The position numbers and the translations under genes were made by a program. Below, one piece after another: positions 24,229 to 36,129 of a stretch of 64,000 nucleotides of DNA. How positions within the stretch are numbered: position 1 is the stretch's first letter; every line of letters starts with the position of its first letter. A model generated the notes under the pieces. It saw only the letters and a program-made list of their open reading frames with translations, made no database searches and was not told where the DNA came from. The stretch lies in the NCBI GenBank assembly GCA_963920765.1, contig OY987243.1, positions 22,563,419-22,627,418 of the forward strand, in the 5' to 3' direction. Origin of the DNA: Ulota crispa. Its lineage: Eukaryota; Streptophyta; Bryopsida; Orthotrichales; Orthotrichaceae.

Positions 24229-26231
24229 ATGCAAAACACGGGGCAGTATGGAGTCTCGGACTCGCCGCAGTTCGTGGTGGGTCGAACTCCGCCTGCGCAC
24301 TTCTTCTCCATCTCGCATGACAACATGAGCATCGCGCCTCCAGCTGGGCACGCGCTTCAGGCGACGGGTCATCACCCACAGCAGCAACAGCAACAGCACC
24401 ACTTGCCTCATCACTTGCAGGCGCAGCAGCAGCAGCATCACCACTTTGGTACTCACCTGGGCCACCAACCTAACCCTAGCTTGCAGCAAATCCACCAAAC
24501 ACAGTCCCCTCATGCCTCTCACGCCTCGCACCCGCAATTCCCGCTCGCGCAGCATGCGCAACAACCACCGCAGGCTCATCAACAACAACAGCAGGCTTCT
24601 CCTCACCCAGACGTTCAGCAACACCAACAGGTTCATCAACAGCAGCAAGCTCAGCAACAAGCACAACAGGTCCAGCAGCAGCAGCAACAGCAGCAAGCCG
24701 CGCAACAGGCTGCTGCTGCCCATCAAGCTGCGCAACAGGCGCAGCAAAAGGCGATGGTGCAGCAGTTAGGTTTGGGAGGTCCAGACTCGCCGGAAGCACC
24801 ATCGCCGCCGAATTACACCCAGCAGATAGTGAGCGCGGCGGCGCAGCAAGATGACGATGGCATGGAGGAGGAGGGTCGCAGTGCGGGCGGCAATCGCTGG
24901 CCCAGGCAAGAGACTCTTGCGCTCATCAAGATCCGCTCCGAAATGGATGCCAACTTTCGGGATTCGGGACTGAAGGGTCCGCTTTGGGAAGAGGTTTCGC
25001 GGTGAGCAGACGAAATTTCTCTTCAAATTTTTTTTTATCTCCAACTCCACTGCGTCTGCCCTTCGTTCTTTATGTGCAAGTTTTCGTGTTTGGGTGCAAT
25101 TGTTGCCGAATAGAAGTTAAGTTCATTTCGACTGGAATAAGCATCGCCTCGGGCATCGCGTGTACCAGCCTCTTCGACTTCACCCAATTTACGTTTGACG
25201 CAAGTTCAGTATCCTTAAATTGGTCGATAGATTTTGATAGATCGAGCCGTGTCCATTGCAGAAAGCTGGCCGGAATGGGGTACCAGCGGAATGCGAAGAA
25301 ATGCAAGGAGAAGTTTGAGAATGTGCACAAGTATTATAAGAAGACGAAGGATGGCAGGGCGGGGAGGCAAGACGGGAAGAGCTATCGATTTTTCAGTCAG
25401 CTGGAAGCTTTATACGGAGGCCAGCAGAGTAGTGCTGCGCAATTGGAGAGCAATGCTGCAGCCGCGGCAGCTGCCACTCTGCTGACAGGAACGCCGATGC
25501 TGCAGCAGGCCAAGCCACCGCCGCCAACGACGACCGAGGATTACAATGTCTCGGCTCAACGACCGTCCGAAGTGTCGACAGGAGTGACACTGTCGGAGTC
25601 GTCGGAGGACGATTACGACGAACCCGGAAGCGGCGAGGCTGACAACCAGGAGAAGACGTCGTCGAAGAAACGGAAACGGATGATGGAAGGCAAGTCGGGG
25701 ACGACGTCGTCGTCCGAGCTGGACTTCTTCGAGAGCCTGATGAAGAATCTCCTGGACAAGCAGGAGAGCATGCAGAAGCAGTTTATAGATTTTATGGAGA
25801 GACGAGAGCAAGAGAGGCAAGCGAGGGAAGAAGCGTGGCGGAGACAGGAGACCGCGCGCTTGACGCGAGAGCATGATCTGCGAACGCAAGAGCATGCTTT
25901 AGCTGCAACTCGAGATGCAGCTCTGGTGGCATTTTTGCAGAAAGCCACGGGGCAGACGCTCCAGCTGCCACAGTTCCCCACGCGGCCTCCGCTGGTGGTG
26001 CCGCCGTCGATAGATTCCATAGTAGCAGCGGCAGCTCAGAAGCAAGCCTCTCAGGCAACAGCCCCACCTCCGGCGTCTGCAACCCCGTCTTCGCAAGCGC
26101 TGGCACTGGCCAACGTGGACGAGCATGACAATGACTCGGCGATCGACCCGAACAGCAAGCGGTGGCCGAAGCCGGAGGTGCTGACGCTGATCAAGCTGCG
26201 GAGCGACATGGAGCCGCGGTTCCAAGTCTAA
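24229..26231 (+). CDS. GT-2-like trihelix transcription factor, second trihelix cut short
   Basis: Plant-specific nuclear DNA-binding protein of the GT-2 type, which binds GT elements in promoters. The ATG at 24,229 opens a 257-codon first exon. A GT-AG intron at 25,002-25,261 splits an Arg codon and joins WEEVSR to KLAGMGY exactly inside the first trihelix, where relatives have it. Residues about 25-190 are Q/H-rich and disordered. The first trihelix (about 222-310) shows RWPRQETLALIKIRSEMD, GPLWEEVS and KCKEKFENVHKYYKKTKDG. A basic KKRKR follows, then the charged central helix (FIDFMERREQERQAREE) typical of the family. The second trihelix begins RWPKPEVLTLIKLRSDMEPRFQ and then stops after one more residue, losing the EAGPKGPLWEEIS-type part. 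The 580-residue product therefore has only one complete DNA-binding domain. A splice donor at 26,226 (gtctaa) is possible but weak, and no continuation exon was found. Confidence 0.85.
25002..25261 (+). other. Intron 1 of the trihelix gene
   Basis: 260 bases, starting gtgagc and ending ttgcag, AT-rich relative to the exons. Splicing restores the frame through Arg (CG|A) and rebuilds the first trihelix, which is the evidence for it. Confidence 0.85.
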
Positions 26232-26361
26232 GAGAAGGGTGACGACTGTTGATGAGAGAAAGCGCGCCGAGGACGCGGCTATGGCGTTTGCTAACACTCT
26301 CATTGAGCCCCATTTTGTGGCCGTGATGTCCGCGGCTCAAGTCCACCACGAGTTCCACCTG

Positions 26362-28542
26362 GTGAGCTTCGAAAACCAGATGCCTAACCGTTGCAAATGC
26401 GGAATTTCTGTGACACAGAGTCTGAGTATATATCACAGTGTTCTTGGCTGGTCATATAAGCTAATTCAATTACATTTGGCAAGTTTTTGATTGCTAATGT
26501 GGAGATGCACAAGCAATCTAATTTCCCTTGTTATGGACATGTTTATGTGTAGGTTTAGTGTAGTTGAAGCAAGCTTTGCTATTTTAGTTAGCTGAGGTTC
26601 CGTTGAGGAAAGACCCAAAAAGTTTTTGACTGATTAACGAGGCCAGGTCTTATTATTCATCAACCAAAACCTACATAGATTGTTTCAGTTCTCAATGTTC
26701 AGTGAAACGTGATAGTCCTTTAATCTTCTCTTACCTCCAGCTCAACAAAAGACGAGTGTCTAGTGAATTTAGTTCATAGAACCAACTAATTCATTTCTTG
26801 TAAAACTTTCGCCAGAATCTCACCTCGTGTTGACATTGGCAACCTCTAAGGAAAAAGTGGATGAAAGCCCTCTCAAACAGCATAAGGTTGGACCAATATT
26901 TGGATGATATTCTCTAACAATAGCAGAGCATGCTTCAGAGTGCTAAACTCTAAAAAACTGATGTAGATCTGAGGCTAGGGAATACTGACAGGACACTGCG
27001 AATTTTTTTGTCTGCATTTTTATAGAGCAGTTACGCTTACGTTGATGTTGCCGTGGAGGTGCACAAATCAGTGATTCCTCATATGATTTTCACTTGTATT
27101 TGAAGTGGCTAAAAACGTTGCTAAGAAACCTAAAACTTTCAGATTTAACATTGTAAAGTTCACAAGTTTTTTTTAGATACATGATTTTTTTTGTTTATCA
27201 ATCCTATGAAATGTAGCTAGTTTAACCCCCTTGAATGCCCCCAAAGGACCAAAAGTGTCTTCGCATGATTTTAAAGGCTTGTTTGAAACTTTGTATCTAA
27301 TTTTTTGATCTTCCTATAAATTGCATTCTAGTTGTTCATGCTGATGGAGTGTGACGAGGCAAGCCAAATGTTGTACAAGTTTTGAAGAGATTTGATTGGG
27401 TAAAACACCATACGGGGCGTGGTGGCAAGGAGCGTTTTACAAATTGCAGCCGGTCAATATCCTTTGCAAGTTTCCTTGTGTGTGCTTTATGGTAGCGGGA
27501 AATTTGTTGGCAAGGTTTCAAGCATGTTTTAGACCCTTATTGTGGCAACTGTCACAAATTGTGCTAGTCAATGTTTTTTGTACAATAGCAGTTTGAAGCC
27601 CCAAAACTTGACATAAAAAGAAGTGCAATCTTCAATAATTTGCAAGTGTGTGCATTTGCGTCTAATGTTGCTGCTCACAAAATTTAAGATGAACTAGGGA
27701 CTCATAGAATTTTGTAAAAATCATCAAATAGCAACTACCCCCCAAAAAGTGAGATTTTGCCATCACATGTTTGATCAAATGCTACAATCTTAGGTGGTTA
27801 GTTGTTCCAAAATTTTGCAAGTTGTTTTTTGAGTAGGTGTATCACTATTTTCAATGGTCACCTTTTGTGGATCATTTGATTGTGCAAGACACAATGCATC
27901 AAAGTTGTAGGTCTCCCGTAGCCTTGATTTTGGTGAAAGTGGCCAAGGCACTTAGGGATTTATGATTGCATTGCACGTGTGTGTAATGAGTGGAAACACC
28001 TTATTAGGTGAAGTAGTGCCTCTTTAAGATGAACTTTTATAAGAAAAAACGCTTAGCTAAGATGAAGGAGATGACTGTCCTTGGTGGTTGGGGAGGGCTA
28101 CAAAAGATGTGTTTGGTTACAATGAATGCTTTCCTTACATGAAATGAATATGTTGTTTGGATACCTTCATCTTATTGAGGCACCACTATATATTGAGAAA
28201 ATCAGAGGGATTATTTTGTACTCCACTTTAAACCCACATTAGTAAATGCACGTATTGATATCAAAGTTCTTGGAGGCAATCATTGGGACTTCTTTGTTGT
28301 ATAAGAAAATGTGTGCTTGTTTTTTTTGGCAATATGCTCATATATACAATCACTAAGATTTCACTATTGTACATTTGGCAAATATGCTAATGTATACCAT
28401 CATTGAGACTTCACTATTGTCCAAAAAAACGCTTGCGTATTTTTTTGGGTGATATGCTAATATACACAAAATGGCAAAAATAGTGAAAATCCCAGAATGT
28501 ATTGTTTTTCCCCAATTCACCTGATATGGAGTTTGGGGGTAG
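26362..28542 (+). other. Intron of the B3 fragment, AT-rich, with repeat debris
   Basis: The composition drops back to the AT-rich host background. The interval contains a possible decayed TTAA-type element (about 27,221-27,965) and a ~65-bp tandem repeat at about 28,325-28,470 ('atatgctaat.tatac'). No separate gene is recognisable inside it. Confidence 0.55.
27221..27965. mobile_element. Possible decayed TTAA-type element
   Basis: The left end 'tttaacccccttgaatgcc' and the right end 'ggcacttagggattta' resemble the CCCTAAATGCC termini seen at 29,712 and 30,370. The flanking TTAA is not intact on the right. Tentative. Confidence 0.3.
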
Positions 28543-28911
28543 GTGGTGCCAGAGAGCTTTGTGGTAAAAGCTTGCTTGCCGGTGACGTCAGCAATGGGGT
28601 TGCTCCTAGAGGATGGCGGTGGACATTCTTGGGAGATGCTGATGAAGAGGAACCGGAACAATGAGGTGGCGTTCCACCGCAAGTTTTGGGCGTTCTTTGC
28701 GGTGCACCACCTGCTCAAGGACTGCAACGTGTGTGTCTTTTTTTTGAAAAACCAACTGCAATCTCGCACGGCGGTGGTGGTGGTGCACACGTTTTGCGTG
28801 GTGCCCGTGTTTGCAAGTCATGTCTCTCCCCATGACCACTTTGTATTGCATAAGCTTGGCTCTGCAACAAAGCAACTCGAGAAGGAGAAACTTGTAGACT
28901 TGGTGATGAGA

Positions 28912-29030
28912 GAATGGTGCTCTGGTGAAGAGCAAACAGGAAAACATGAGAAGTGAAAATGGACGGGTGCTCTGGTGAAGAGCAAGCAAGAAAACAGGGA
29001 ATCGAAAATGGACAGGTGCTCTGGGGAAGA
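28912..29030 (+). repeat. ~52-bp tandem repeat overlapping the B3 gene 3' end
   Basis: The unit 'ggtgctctggtgaagagcaa...gaaaatggac' occurs about 2.3 times and extends across the stop codon at 28,956. The C-terminal residues of the B3 frame therefore come from a repeat unit. Confidence 0.8.
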
Positions 29031-29477
29031 AAAACAATGAAATCTAGAAAACGAAAGAAACCATGAATCTTGAGGTTATCTCCACCAGTCATGGTTGTGT
29101 CTTTGGGCCGCCTGTCCACTCGTCTGCCTGCCCACCTTAAGTGTTCGATTGCTATCATGGTACATTCAATGAAGTCAACTCATAGCTGACTTTAAAAATG
29201 GTACAAAATGATTAAAAAAAAACCTACTTCATACATGCTAGTGACACTCATCGTTGTCAACATGAAGTCAAAATGTAGATTCAAAACCATATCACGTAAT
29301 AAAAACAAAAAATGATCATATAATTCTTCAATTTTTGGATCAAAAACCCTAAATATGGCCTTAAAAACACAAAGGGGCAGACACGTTTGCTTGTCTTGTT
29401 TGTTTGGGCAGCCTCCCTGTGCTGTTTGACAGCCTCTAGTTGCCCAAAGTAACAATCTTGCGGCCAATGACAGCCAT

Positions 29478-29625
29478 CCTAGAACCTTACCAAAATTTTA
29501 CCAAAACATTATCAAAATCGGACCAAAACCTTACAAGAACCTTATCAAAACCTTATCAGGATCTTACCAAGCTCTCATCAGAGTCTTACCAAAATCTTAT
29601 CAAGGCCTTATCGGATCCTTAATAG
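29478..29625 (+). repeat. 12-bp degenerate tandem repeat
   Basis: About a dozen units of the form CTTAYCAAAAYC in succession (for example 'accttatcaaaaccttatca'). No spacers, so not CRISPR. Confidence 0.8.
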
Positions 29626-30819
29626 AGTCTGATCGATGTGAATTCCAAAGCAACCGGTGTGAAGTCAAGCTTTGAAGGAAAAAGGACATGCATAAACCCT
29701 AAAACTTAATTTTAATCCCTAAATGCCGAAGGCACTTTTTGAGCTTCTAGGAATTTGCTCCAAGTTAAACAAAAAGTCAAAATTTTGACAAATTGTATTA
29801 ATTCTTTTTTAAATTGTAATCATACACAATCAAACTACATATTTTTGAGATCACATATGAAAGAAAATACAACAATTTCATTTATAGATTGAAAGATTAT
29901 AATGCTTGATCATGAAGGTGTTAAAACTATAAAAATGACTTGAGGTCTTTCAATCCTCTTTTCACAAGTCAAATTTAAAAAATGGTCACATGAAAAACAT
30001 GAAGTTAAATGACAACATACATAACACCAATCAATTTATGACTTTTCAAAATCTCATCTACAATTTTTTTAAATGATTTTCTAATGTAAATTTCTCTCCA
30101 AGGTCTAGTGTATCCAAGGCTCACTTCCAAGAGCTCTCAGCACTACAAAAAGTCAAGATTGCAATGAACACCCTTGCACAAAATCTTGAATAGAAAAATC
30201 ATAATCAATTATTTACAAAATCTATTTTTTGATGCTAAAACTAGACTTCAAAAATAATAATTAAATTTTAATATCTACTATAAATAAAAATTTAGTTAGG
30301 TTTTATAGAAGTTCAAACATTCAAAACTTCAAAAAAAAATTAGACATTGAAGAGTTTAGGGTTTAATCCCTAAATGCCCAAGGCACCACATTATGGTGTT
30401 GACAATATTTTTATGTTTTGGTATGAATATATTATTTTGCCTCAAACTCATTTTGAATGTTTGTGTGTTTGCTATATTTCTGAAAATTTATAGTATTTGC
30501 CTCGATTGGTAAAAGAGTGGTGGATATTTGAAGAGTTTTTTTAGAAGAACAGGAAGCTGTTTGAAGAAAATGTCGACTTAGTGAAATACTTAGTTTCTTA
30601 TTCATAAATATGGATTTAAGTGAATGGCATATTGAAGGTCATTTACCATAGTGAAGAATCAATTGATGAGGTCAGAGTATTATGACATCGGTATCAGAGA
30701 ACCTTGCATGCATCAATAAAATTAAATAATTATTACTGGACTCAAAAGATTTTCCTGATAGCGAACTTTAAATTGTTGTAGCAGGAGACCAAGCTTGGGA
30801 CTTTGAGCCTCTTGGTTCT
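29626..30819. other. Intergenic with two CCCTAAATGCC termini
   Basis: 'taatccctaaatgcc' occurs in the same orientation at about 29,712 and 30,370, with different bases after it. These may be left ends of two decayed TTAA-type elements whose right ends I could not find. No gene recognised. Confidence 0.35.
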
Positions 30820-31385
30820 TTAGGGCCGCTTCATTCTATGACCTGCTAAGTCGAGAGGCAGTGGGATGGAGTGGCCAAACTTTGGTGAGAGGACAACAAA
30901 ATGGGTTGAAAATAAGTAATGAAATATTGTTTTTGACACCTTTAGTCGCCTTTAGTGTGAAATTTTCAAAAGCCAAGTCTAAAGGTCAAACTCTTAACAA
31001 TGAGCTTTCATGGCCTCTCAACTTGAATGGTCATAGTGTGAAACTTCCAAAGGCCAAGCCCAAAGTCCAAAATCATATCATTTATTAGACCTTCCAAATC
31101 CAACATCCAAGATCTTATAAGCTTTTGATTGTTTTATGAAAACAATGTGACGGCCTCTCAACCATAGTTTGGGTCTCCATTTTTGCTGAACCCAAACTAT
31201 TACCAAGAGGCCATCAACCTTGGATGATAAAGTGCTTGCCATGTAGACATTCTGAGGATGACAGCCTTTGGAATTTGGCCTCTAGTGTGAAAGGTTGAGA
31301 GGCCAGACTCTTGGTTTCTTGTAATCTCTTGGTGCAGCCCGACGGCCTCTCAACCATGGACCATAGTGTGAAACCGCCCTTAGAA
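30820..31385. mobile_element. Inverted-repeat element, AGGGCCGCTTCA family (large copy)
   Basis: The left end 'agggccgcttcattctatga' is inverted at the right as 'ccatagtgtgaaaccgccct'. The left third is the reverse complement of part of 3,411-3,764 ('gagtggccaaactttggtgagagg'). No transposase frame. Confidence 0.55.
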
Positions 31386-32549
31386 GTGAGTAGTGCTCCA
31401 AAATTTGCACTTCCTCCAAAATTCTGAACTATGTTTAAGGTTATCTGCGGAAAGTTGAAAAAAAATTGGCACTTGTTAGAATCTTCTAATAAGAACGTAC
31501 TCATGATTATGTCACATTTGAAGATGACATTTTTCAAAGGTTAGACAAATTCAACCGGCATGTAGGAAATGGATTTGACTGTTTCAAATTAAAAAATCAT
31601 TAGCTTGTGTCAATGAATTATATGCCTAGAAACGTGTTTTTTCATGAATTCTACTATCTTCTACATTTGCAACAAATTGTCACTTGTTTTTCTTGAGCTT
31701 GCACAATTATCACATATGAAATTTTCATATGCCATGTGATATTAATACAAATACAATATACAATATCATAAAATTTCCTTAACAAAATTTGAACCTTACA
31801 TAGCCTTTTATCATATAGAGGCCAAGTATCCTCCCAACTCATCAATGTTTGAGGTGAGATTGATGACTAAAAATCTGGAAACATCAAATGAGAAGAAATC
31901 AAGGTATAGAACTCAAAATTGTTGTCGTGGCAACGTTGTTCAAGTATCTAGCAACTTATAATCAAGATAGTTGGGACAAAAATGTGCAACCACATATGGC
32001 AAAGACATTGTGAATTGGCAACTTGGTGGGGCCCTCAATTGTGGAGGTTCCAATATTCAAAGGTCAAAAATACAAGAAGTTATTTTTTCATTGGCACAAG
32101 CACAACATATTCACAAACAAACAATGGAGCAAGGAAATGCCTCTTATGGCATAGAACCACAATTCCAAAAGAGACAAGGGTAGCATCTATTTCTAAATCA
32201 TTGATACTTCACAATTGCCAATAATTTATGATAAGAGTTTGTTAACATCCTATTTTGTTAAGGAATGGCCAACATGAACCTACCACTTGTGGAACTTTGG
32301 AGGAAAAAAGAAGGCCGATGATCATTTTTCATTGCTGGATTTCCTTTCCAAAACATTCTAATTTTCATTCTTCAACCTTTGTTTTTGAAATGCAGCCAAA
32401 AACTTGGTCATTTTCATCAACTAAGAAGTTTCTTGGGCATTGTGTAGAACACACAAGACCAACACTTTATGAGAATTTTTTTGTTGCATACCAAACCTTC
32501 ATAGTGCAAATGACACAACTTGCTTGGTTTAATTTGCAAAGTTTGATGG
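31386..32549. other. Intergenic, no gene recognised
   Basis: AT-rich; the frames at 31,971-32,224 and 32,255-32,641 run together but match no family. The latter enters the MITE at 32,559. Confidence 0.4.
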
Positions 32550-32558
32550 TAATGTTTA

Positions 32559-32970
32559 GGGAATTGATGTGTACCACACCCTTTCAACTATTGTACCACA
32601 CCCCTGGGGTGAATTTCAGATTTCTACTATCAAAAAGCTGAATTTCAGAATTTGGAATTCAAATTTGGACTTGGAGACCCTAAATTAATCTAGAATCATA
32701 AAAAAGTTTTAGTTGAACAACACCCAATGAAAAAGCTTATCTTTTTTTATAAATAAAAGTAAAAGTAATATTTTCTCCCGTAGCTGAACTTTGCCATTGG
32801 GTGTTATTCAATTACCAGTTTTTTTTTTATGGTTCAAAATCAAATGACTGTCTGTAAGTCCAAGTCTGAATTCCAAATTCTCAAATTCAGCTTTTTGATG
32901 GTAGAAATCTAAAATTTATTCCGGGGTGTGGTACAGTACTTGAAAGGGTGTAGTACATGTATCAATGCCC
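32559..32970. mobile_element. MULE-like MITE, GTACCACACC family (412 bp)
   Basis: A perfect 9-bp duplication TAATGTTTA flanks the element (32,550-32,558 and 32,971-32,979). The ends are GGGAATTGATGTGTACCACA and the inverse ...GTACATGTATCAATGCCC. Long inner inverted arms contain 'gatttctac.atcaaaaagc'. A 9-bp duplication is characteristic of Mutator-like elements. Non-coding. Confidence 0.85.
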
Positions 32971-32979
32971 TAATGTTTA

Positions 32980-34758
32980 TTGTCCTACGTAATACACAAG
33001 CATCTCTTTCTAGAAAGTCTTTATATACCACTACCTTTAGCCGCTTACGGGCTACCCATGCAATTAGGAACAATTGATGAGTGTGTATCAAACACACATA
33101 TACAATAACTTGTTTTTTTTGCTCATCCACATGTTTCTAAATTCCTTTGATTGTTCTTTTGCACAATTTGGTATAGATTTCTAAAATATGTTTGTACATT
33201 TATTTGACAATTCAGTGAGTTCAAGTTTGCTTCACCTTCAAAAACCACCATATAAAATTCTAAAGATGTCCCTTTCAAAACCAACTTCAAAGTAACATTA
33301 TGATAAAATATTTTTGAAATAATCACCAAAATATCAATGGAATATTATGAATGTAAAGCAAAATCATTGTGTTTCATCTAAAATCAAATCTCAAAATTAA
33401 TAAAAAAAATTGGTGATTGAAATCCAGGGACATATTCTAGAATTTTTAGCCTATAACTTTTGCTTAAACTTTGTCATTTAACAACTATTTTTGACTGTAT
33501 CTTATGACTCATCTTCACATTTTTTGAATCTAGAGCATCCACATGTCCTTGTTCAATCAAAAAATAATTCAAAGAAAGATTTCTCCCTTTGTACATTAAT
33601 GTTCGAACTAACAAATTTTGTTGGATAGGAAAAATCTAATTGATAGATTCAATGTTTGTTCTCCTTCTCGCAACCCAAAGACTTATTGGCATTATTTGGG
33701 ATGTAAGGTAGACTAGTATAAAACAATGCAAAATTTATCCACATACACTCTAAAACAAAGGGCCCTTTTTTTACAAATATTTGAAAACATATTCTAAATT
33801 GAGTCAAGTCACAATAGGCCAAAGATGTTTACAAAACAAAGTAGCACAAACAAAATAAAACAAAATAAAATAAAATACTTTGTATACGTTGTGTGCTCTG
33901 TTTCTCCAAACTCACTTGGTAAAAATCATGAACATGACAAACCTGAAATCCGAAGTAATCCTTCCAATTTCTTTAATTGTGGGTTTTCCTTTCCATTCCT
34001 GTTGGGCACAAGGGTCTAAAACCCATCCGGAACTATTATTATGTCGTAGGTTTTATAAATTTTCCATCATTGGCTTCGTTTCCAACTAGGTCTCCATTCT
34101 TCCAAGCTCCAAAATATCAGTTTCAAATTATTATTTTAAACATATGCTTGGTTTTTATAAAATATGGAAATTACTTTCACATTTTAGATAAATCCTTACT
34201 ACATTTTAATTTCTTTCAACCCAAAATTACTACATCCTCATTTCCTCATATAAAAAAAAATCTCTTACAAAAATTTGTTCACTTGGTGTGTAACAAATGA
34301 TAACGCTCACTTCTAAATTAGACTCTTTTAGAAGATCAATGTCATAAACACCGCTTATGTTGCCGATTGGTTTGACTGTCATACTCACAAACACAACATT
34401 AACTTATATATTAAATCAAGTAATCCCAACAATTCTTAGTCAACTCACTATCAAATGTCATGTTTTACTGAATATGAATTATTCATATAGTCTTTGATTA
34501 CGTGCATAATTATGAATATTTAAAACATTGAGACATCTCTCAATATTTAAACATTACAAGGCAAAACATTGAAAGATCCCCTAATATTTTGCATACATCT
34601 CATTTTTCTTTCTTGGAATATCATTAATGAACTTTGCAAAGTCCATTTATAGTTGGATGTGACATCAAAGCACAATCTTCAATAAATTTCACTTTGATTC
34701 ATATTAAATTTGAACAACTCCATATACTCCCCAACTAAAAACACTAAGAATATCAACC
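32980..34758. other. Intergenic, no gene recognised
   Basis: AT-rich, with 'caaaataaaacaaaataaaa' low-complexity sequence near 33,850. Overlapping frames at 33,825-34,300 have no recognisable domain. Confidence 0.45.
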
Positions 34759-34762
34759 TTAA

Positions 34763-35667
34763 CCCCTGAGCGCCCAACTCAAAATCCAACCACTGCAAGT
34801 TTTAAAAACCTCTTGGCACTCAATAGCGTGTGGTTTTTGCAAATCTAAGATTCACATATATGAACTGTTGAAAGTACTAGTTCCCTTGATCCCAAGGACC
34901 CTTCAAGAATTTGGGGCATTTTCATGGTACCGTTTCCATTATTATAATGGTCAAGGGCGTGTTGAAATATGGTGGTAGGCCCATATTTATGGACGTAAAG
35001 CACTGTTTCCTCTAATTTTGTCTGCTAGGAAATTTTGTAGGAAGGTTTAGTAGTACAACATTTGACTACCCTCCAATTTGCAAAGTGTTTTGACAAGATT
35101 CAGACTGCCAAATGTGAGCACGGTAGTCGGGAACCCAAAAATACCCACCAAGAATATAGTATAGGTCGGGCTAACACGCATGCTGTGCGGCGGCAGTATG
35201 AAGCTGGGGACCTTCCAAGAGGCAAGAAATGACTTATTCGAGAGTAAAGCAAATGCGCGGGTCATCTTCCCATCTTGCATCAATTCACTCCTCCCCAACG
35301 GTATGCCACCAGCCGTAGATGGTGGTGCTAGGCTTTGCCTAAACCCAATACCGCTCTTGAAGCAACTTTTTCTTAAGGTTCATTTGTCTTTAACATATCA
35401 TACAACAATGAACTTTGATAATACCCCCATTACTTGTACCCTCAATACATGCAACGCCCCAGTACCATCCAGTGTTTTTCTTTTTTGCTAAAACTTGCCA
35501 GTTTTGACAGATTTCCTCCAATGAATTTCCTTCCCTCTAGATACTCTCCAATGTGGAGGGGACAACAAATCACTCATTAACCAGAAAGTGAACCCTAGTA
35601 CCATCCCATCTGCCTCCTTAGTACCCCAAATTGCATTTCAAGAGGTCAGATTTGGAGCGCTCGTGGG
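34763..35667. mobile_element. TTAA-flanked element (905 bp), type CCCCTGAGCGC
   Basis: Bounded by TTAA at 34,759-34,762 and 35,668-35,671, with ends CCCCTGAGCGCCC and GAGCGCTCGTGGG. The interior differs from the other families and has a GC-richer stretch at 35,090-35,330, with an 83-residue minus-strand frame of unknown nature. Confidence 0.7.
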
Positions 35668-36129
35668 TTAACATTCAACATTTTGTGATTTGAAATGACT
35701 TGGCACTTCTTCATTACAAATCAAATTGAAGCAAACTCCAATTTGGTAACAATTTCATCACAATCACATGTGACATTGTCAATCAACACAAATAGGAACC
35801 ATAAACTCATAAGACACCATAAATTACCATTTGATTTCATCACAAACACAAAAATAACTTGAGAGCATTAGAAGACACAAAATCCAATATGTACATCCAA
35901 ATACAAAGCAAAAATTCCAAGTATGCAAGTTCTTAAGCCTTTGCAGTTTCCAATAATCAATCCATATTCCAATTTGGTAATACCAGCCTATCCCATGAAG
36001 AATAATTTTCCTTCCGAACTAGTACAACTATTTGACTTAGATTGTTAGACTCCTGTTTGAATTGCTAATACTCTTTGGAATAGCTGTAATACCTCCAATT
36101 GCACACTAATGTAACTCCAATTTGGTTAA

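Larger units (their letters stand above)
26226..28956 (+). pseudogene. B3-domain gene fragment, two exons, no start
   Basis: Right after the truncated trihelix, in another frame, comes RRVTTVDERKRAEDAAMAF..., then PHFVAVMSAAQVHHEFHL, the first strands of a REM/VRN1-like B3 DNA-binding domain. A strong donor at 26,362 (ctg|gtgagc) and an acceptor ending at 28,542 (gggggtag) define a 2,181-bp phase-0 intron. Exon 2, 28,543-28,956, continues VVPESFVVKACLP, LLLEDGGGHSWEM, NEVAFHRKFWAFF and CNVCVFFLKN, completing the domain. After it come about 60 unassigned residues ending in a tandem-repeat-derived tail. The domain order and the splice sites fit a genuine B3 gene, but its 5' part is missing. An in-frame stop lies at 26,188-26,190 and the first in-frame ATG falls inside the domain. 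It could still be expressed if spliced to the trihelix exons by an unusual route. Confidence 0.75.

Noticed and set aside
24184..24747. Leucine-rich minus-strand frame opposite the trihelix exon
   Set aside because: It is the reverse reading of CAG/CAA glutamine codons; the plus strand has the trihelix domain and splice sites.
29478..29625. Array of short repeats as a possible CRISPR
   Set aside because: Repeats are contiguous and degenerate with no spacers, in plant DNA.
35047..35298. 83-residue minus-strand frame in a GC-richer patch
   Set aside because: It lies within a TTAA-type element, has no domain and no related frame elsewhere in the window.
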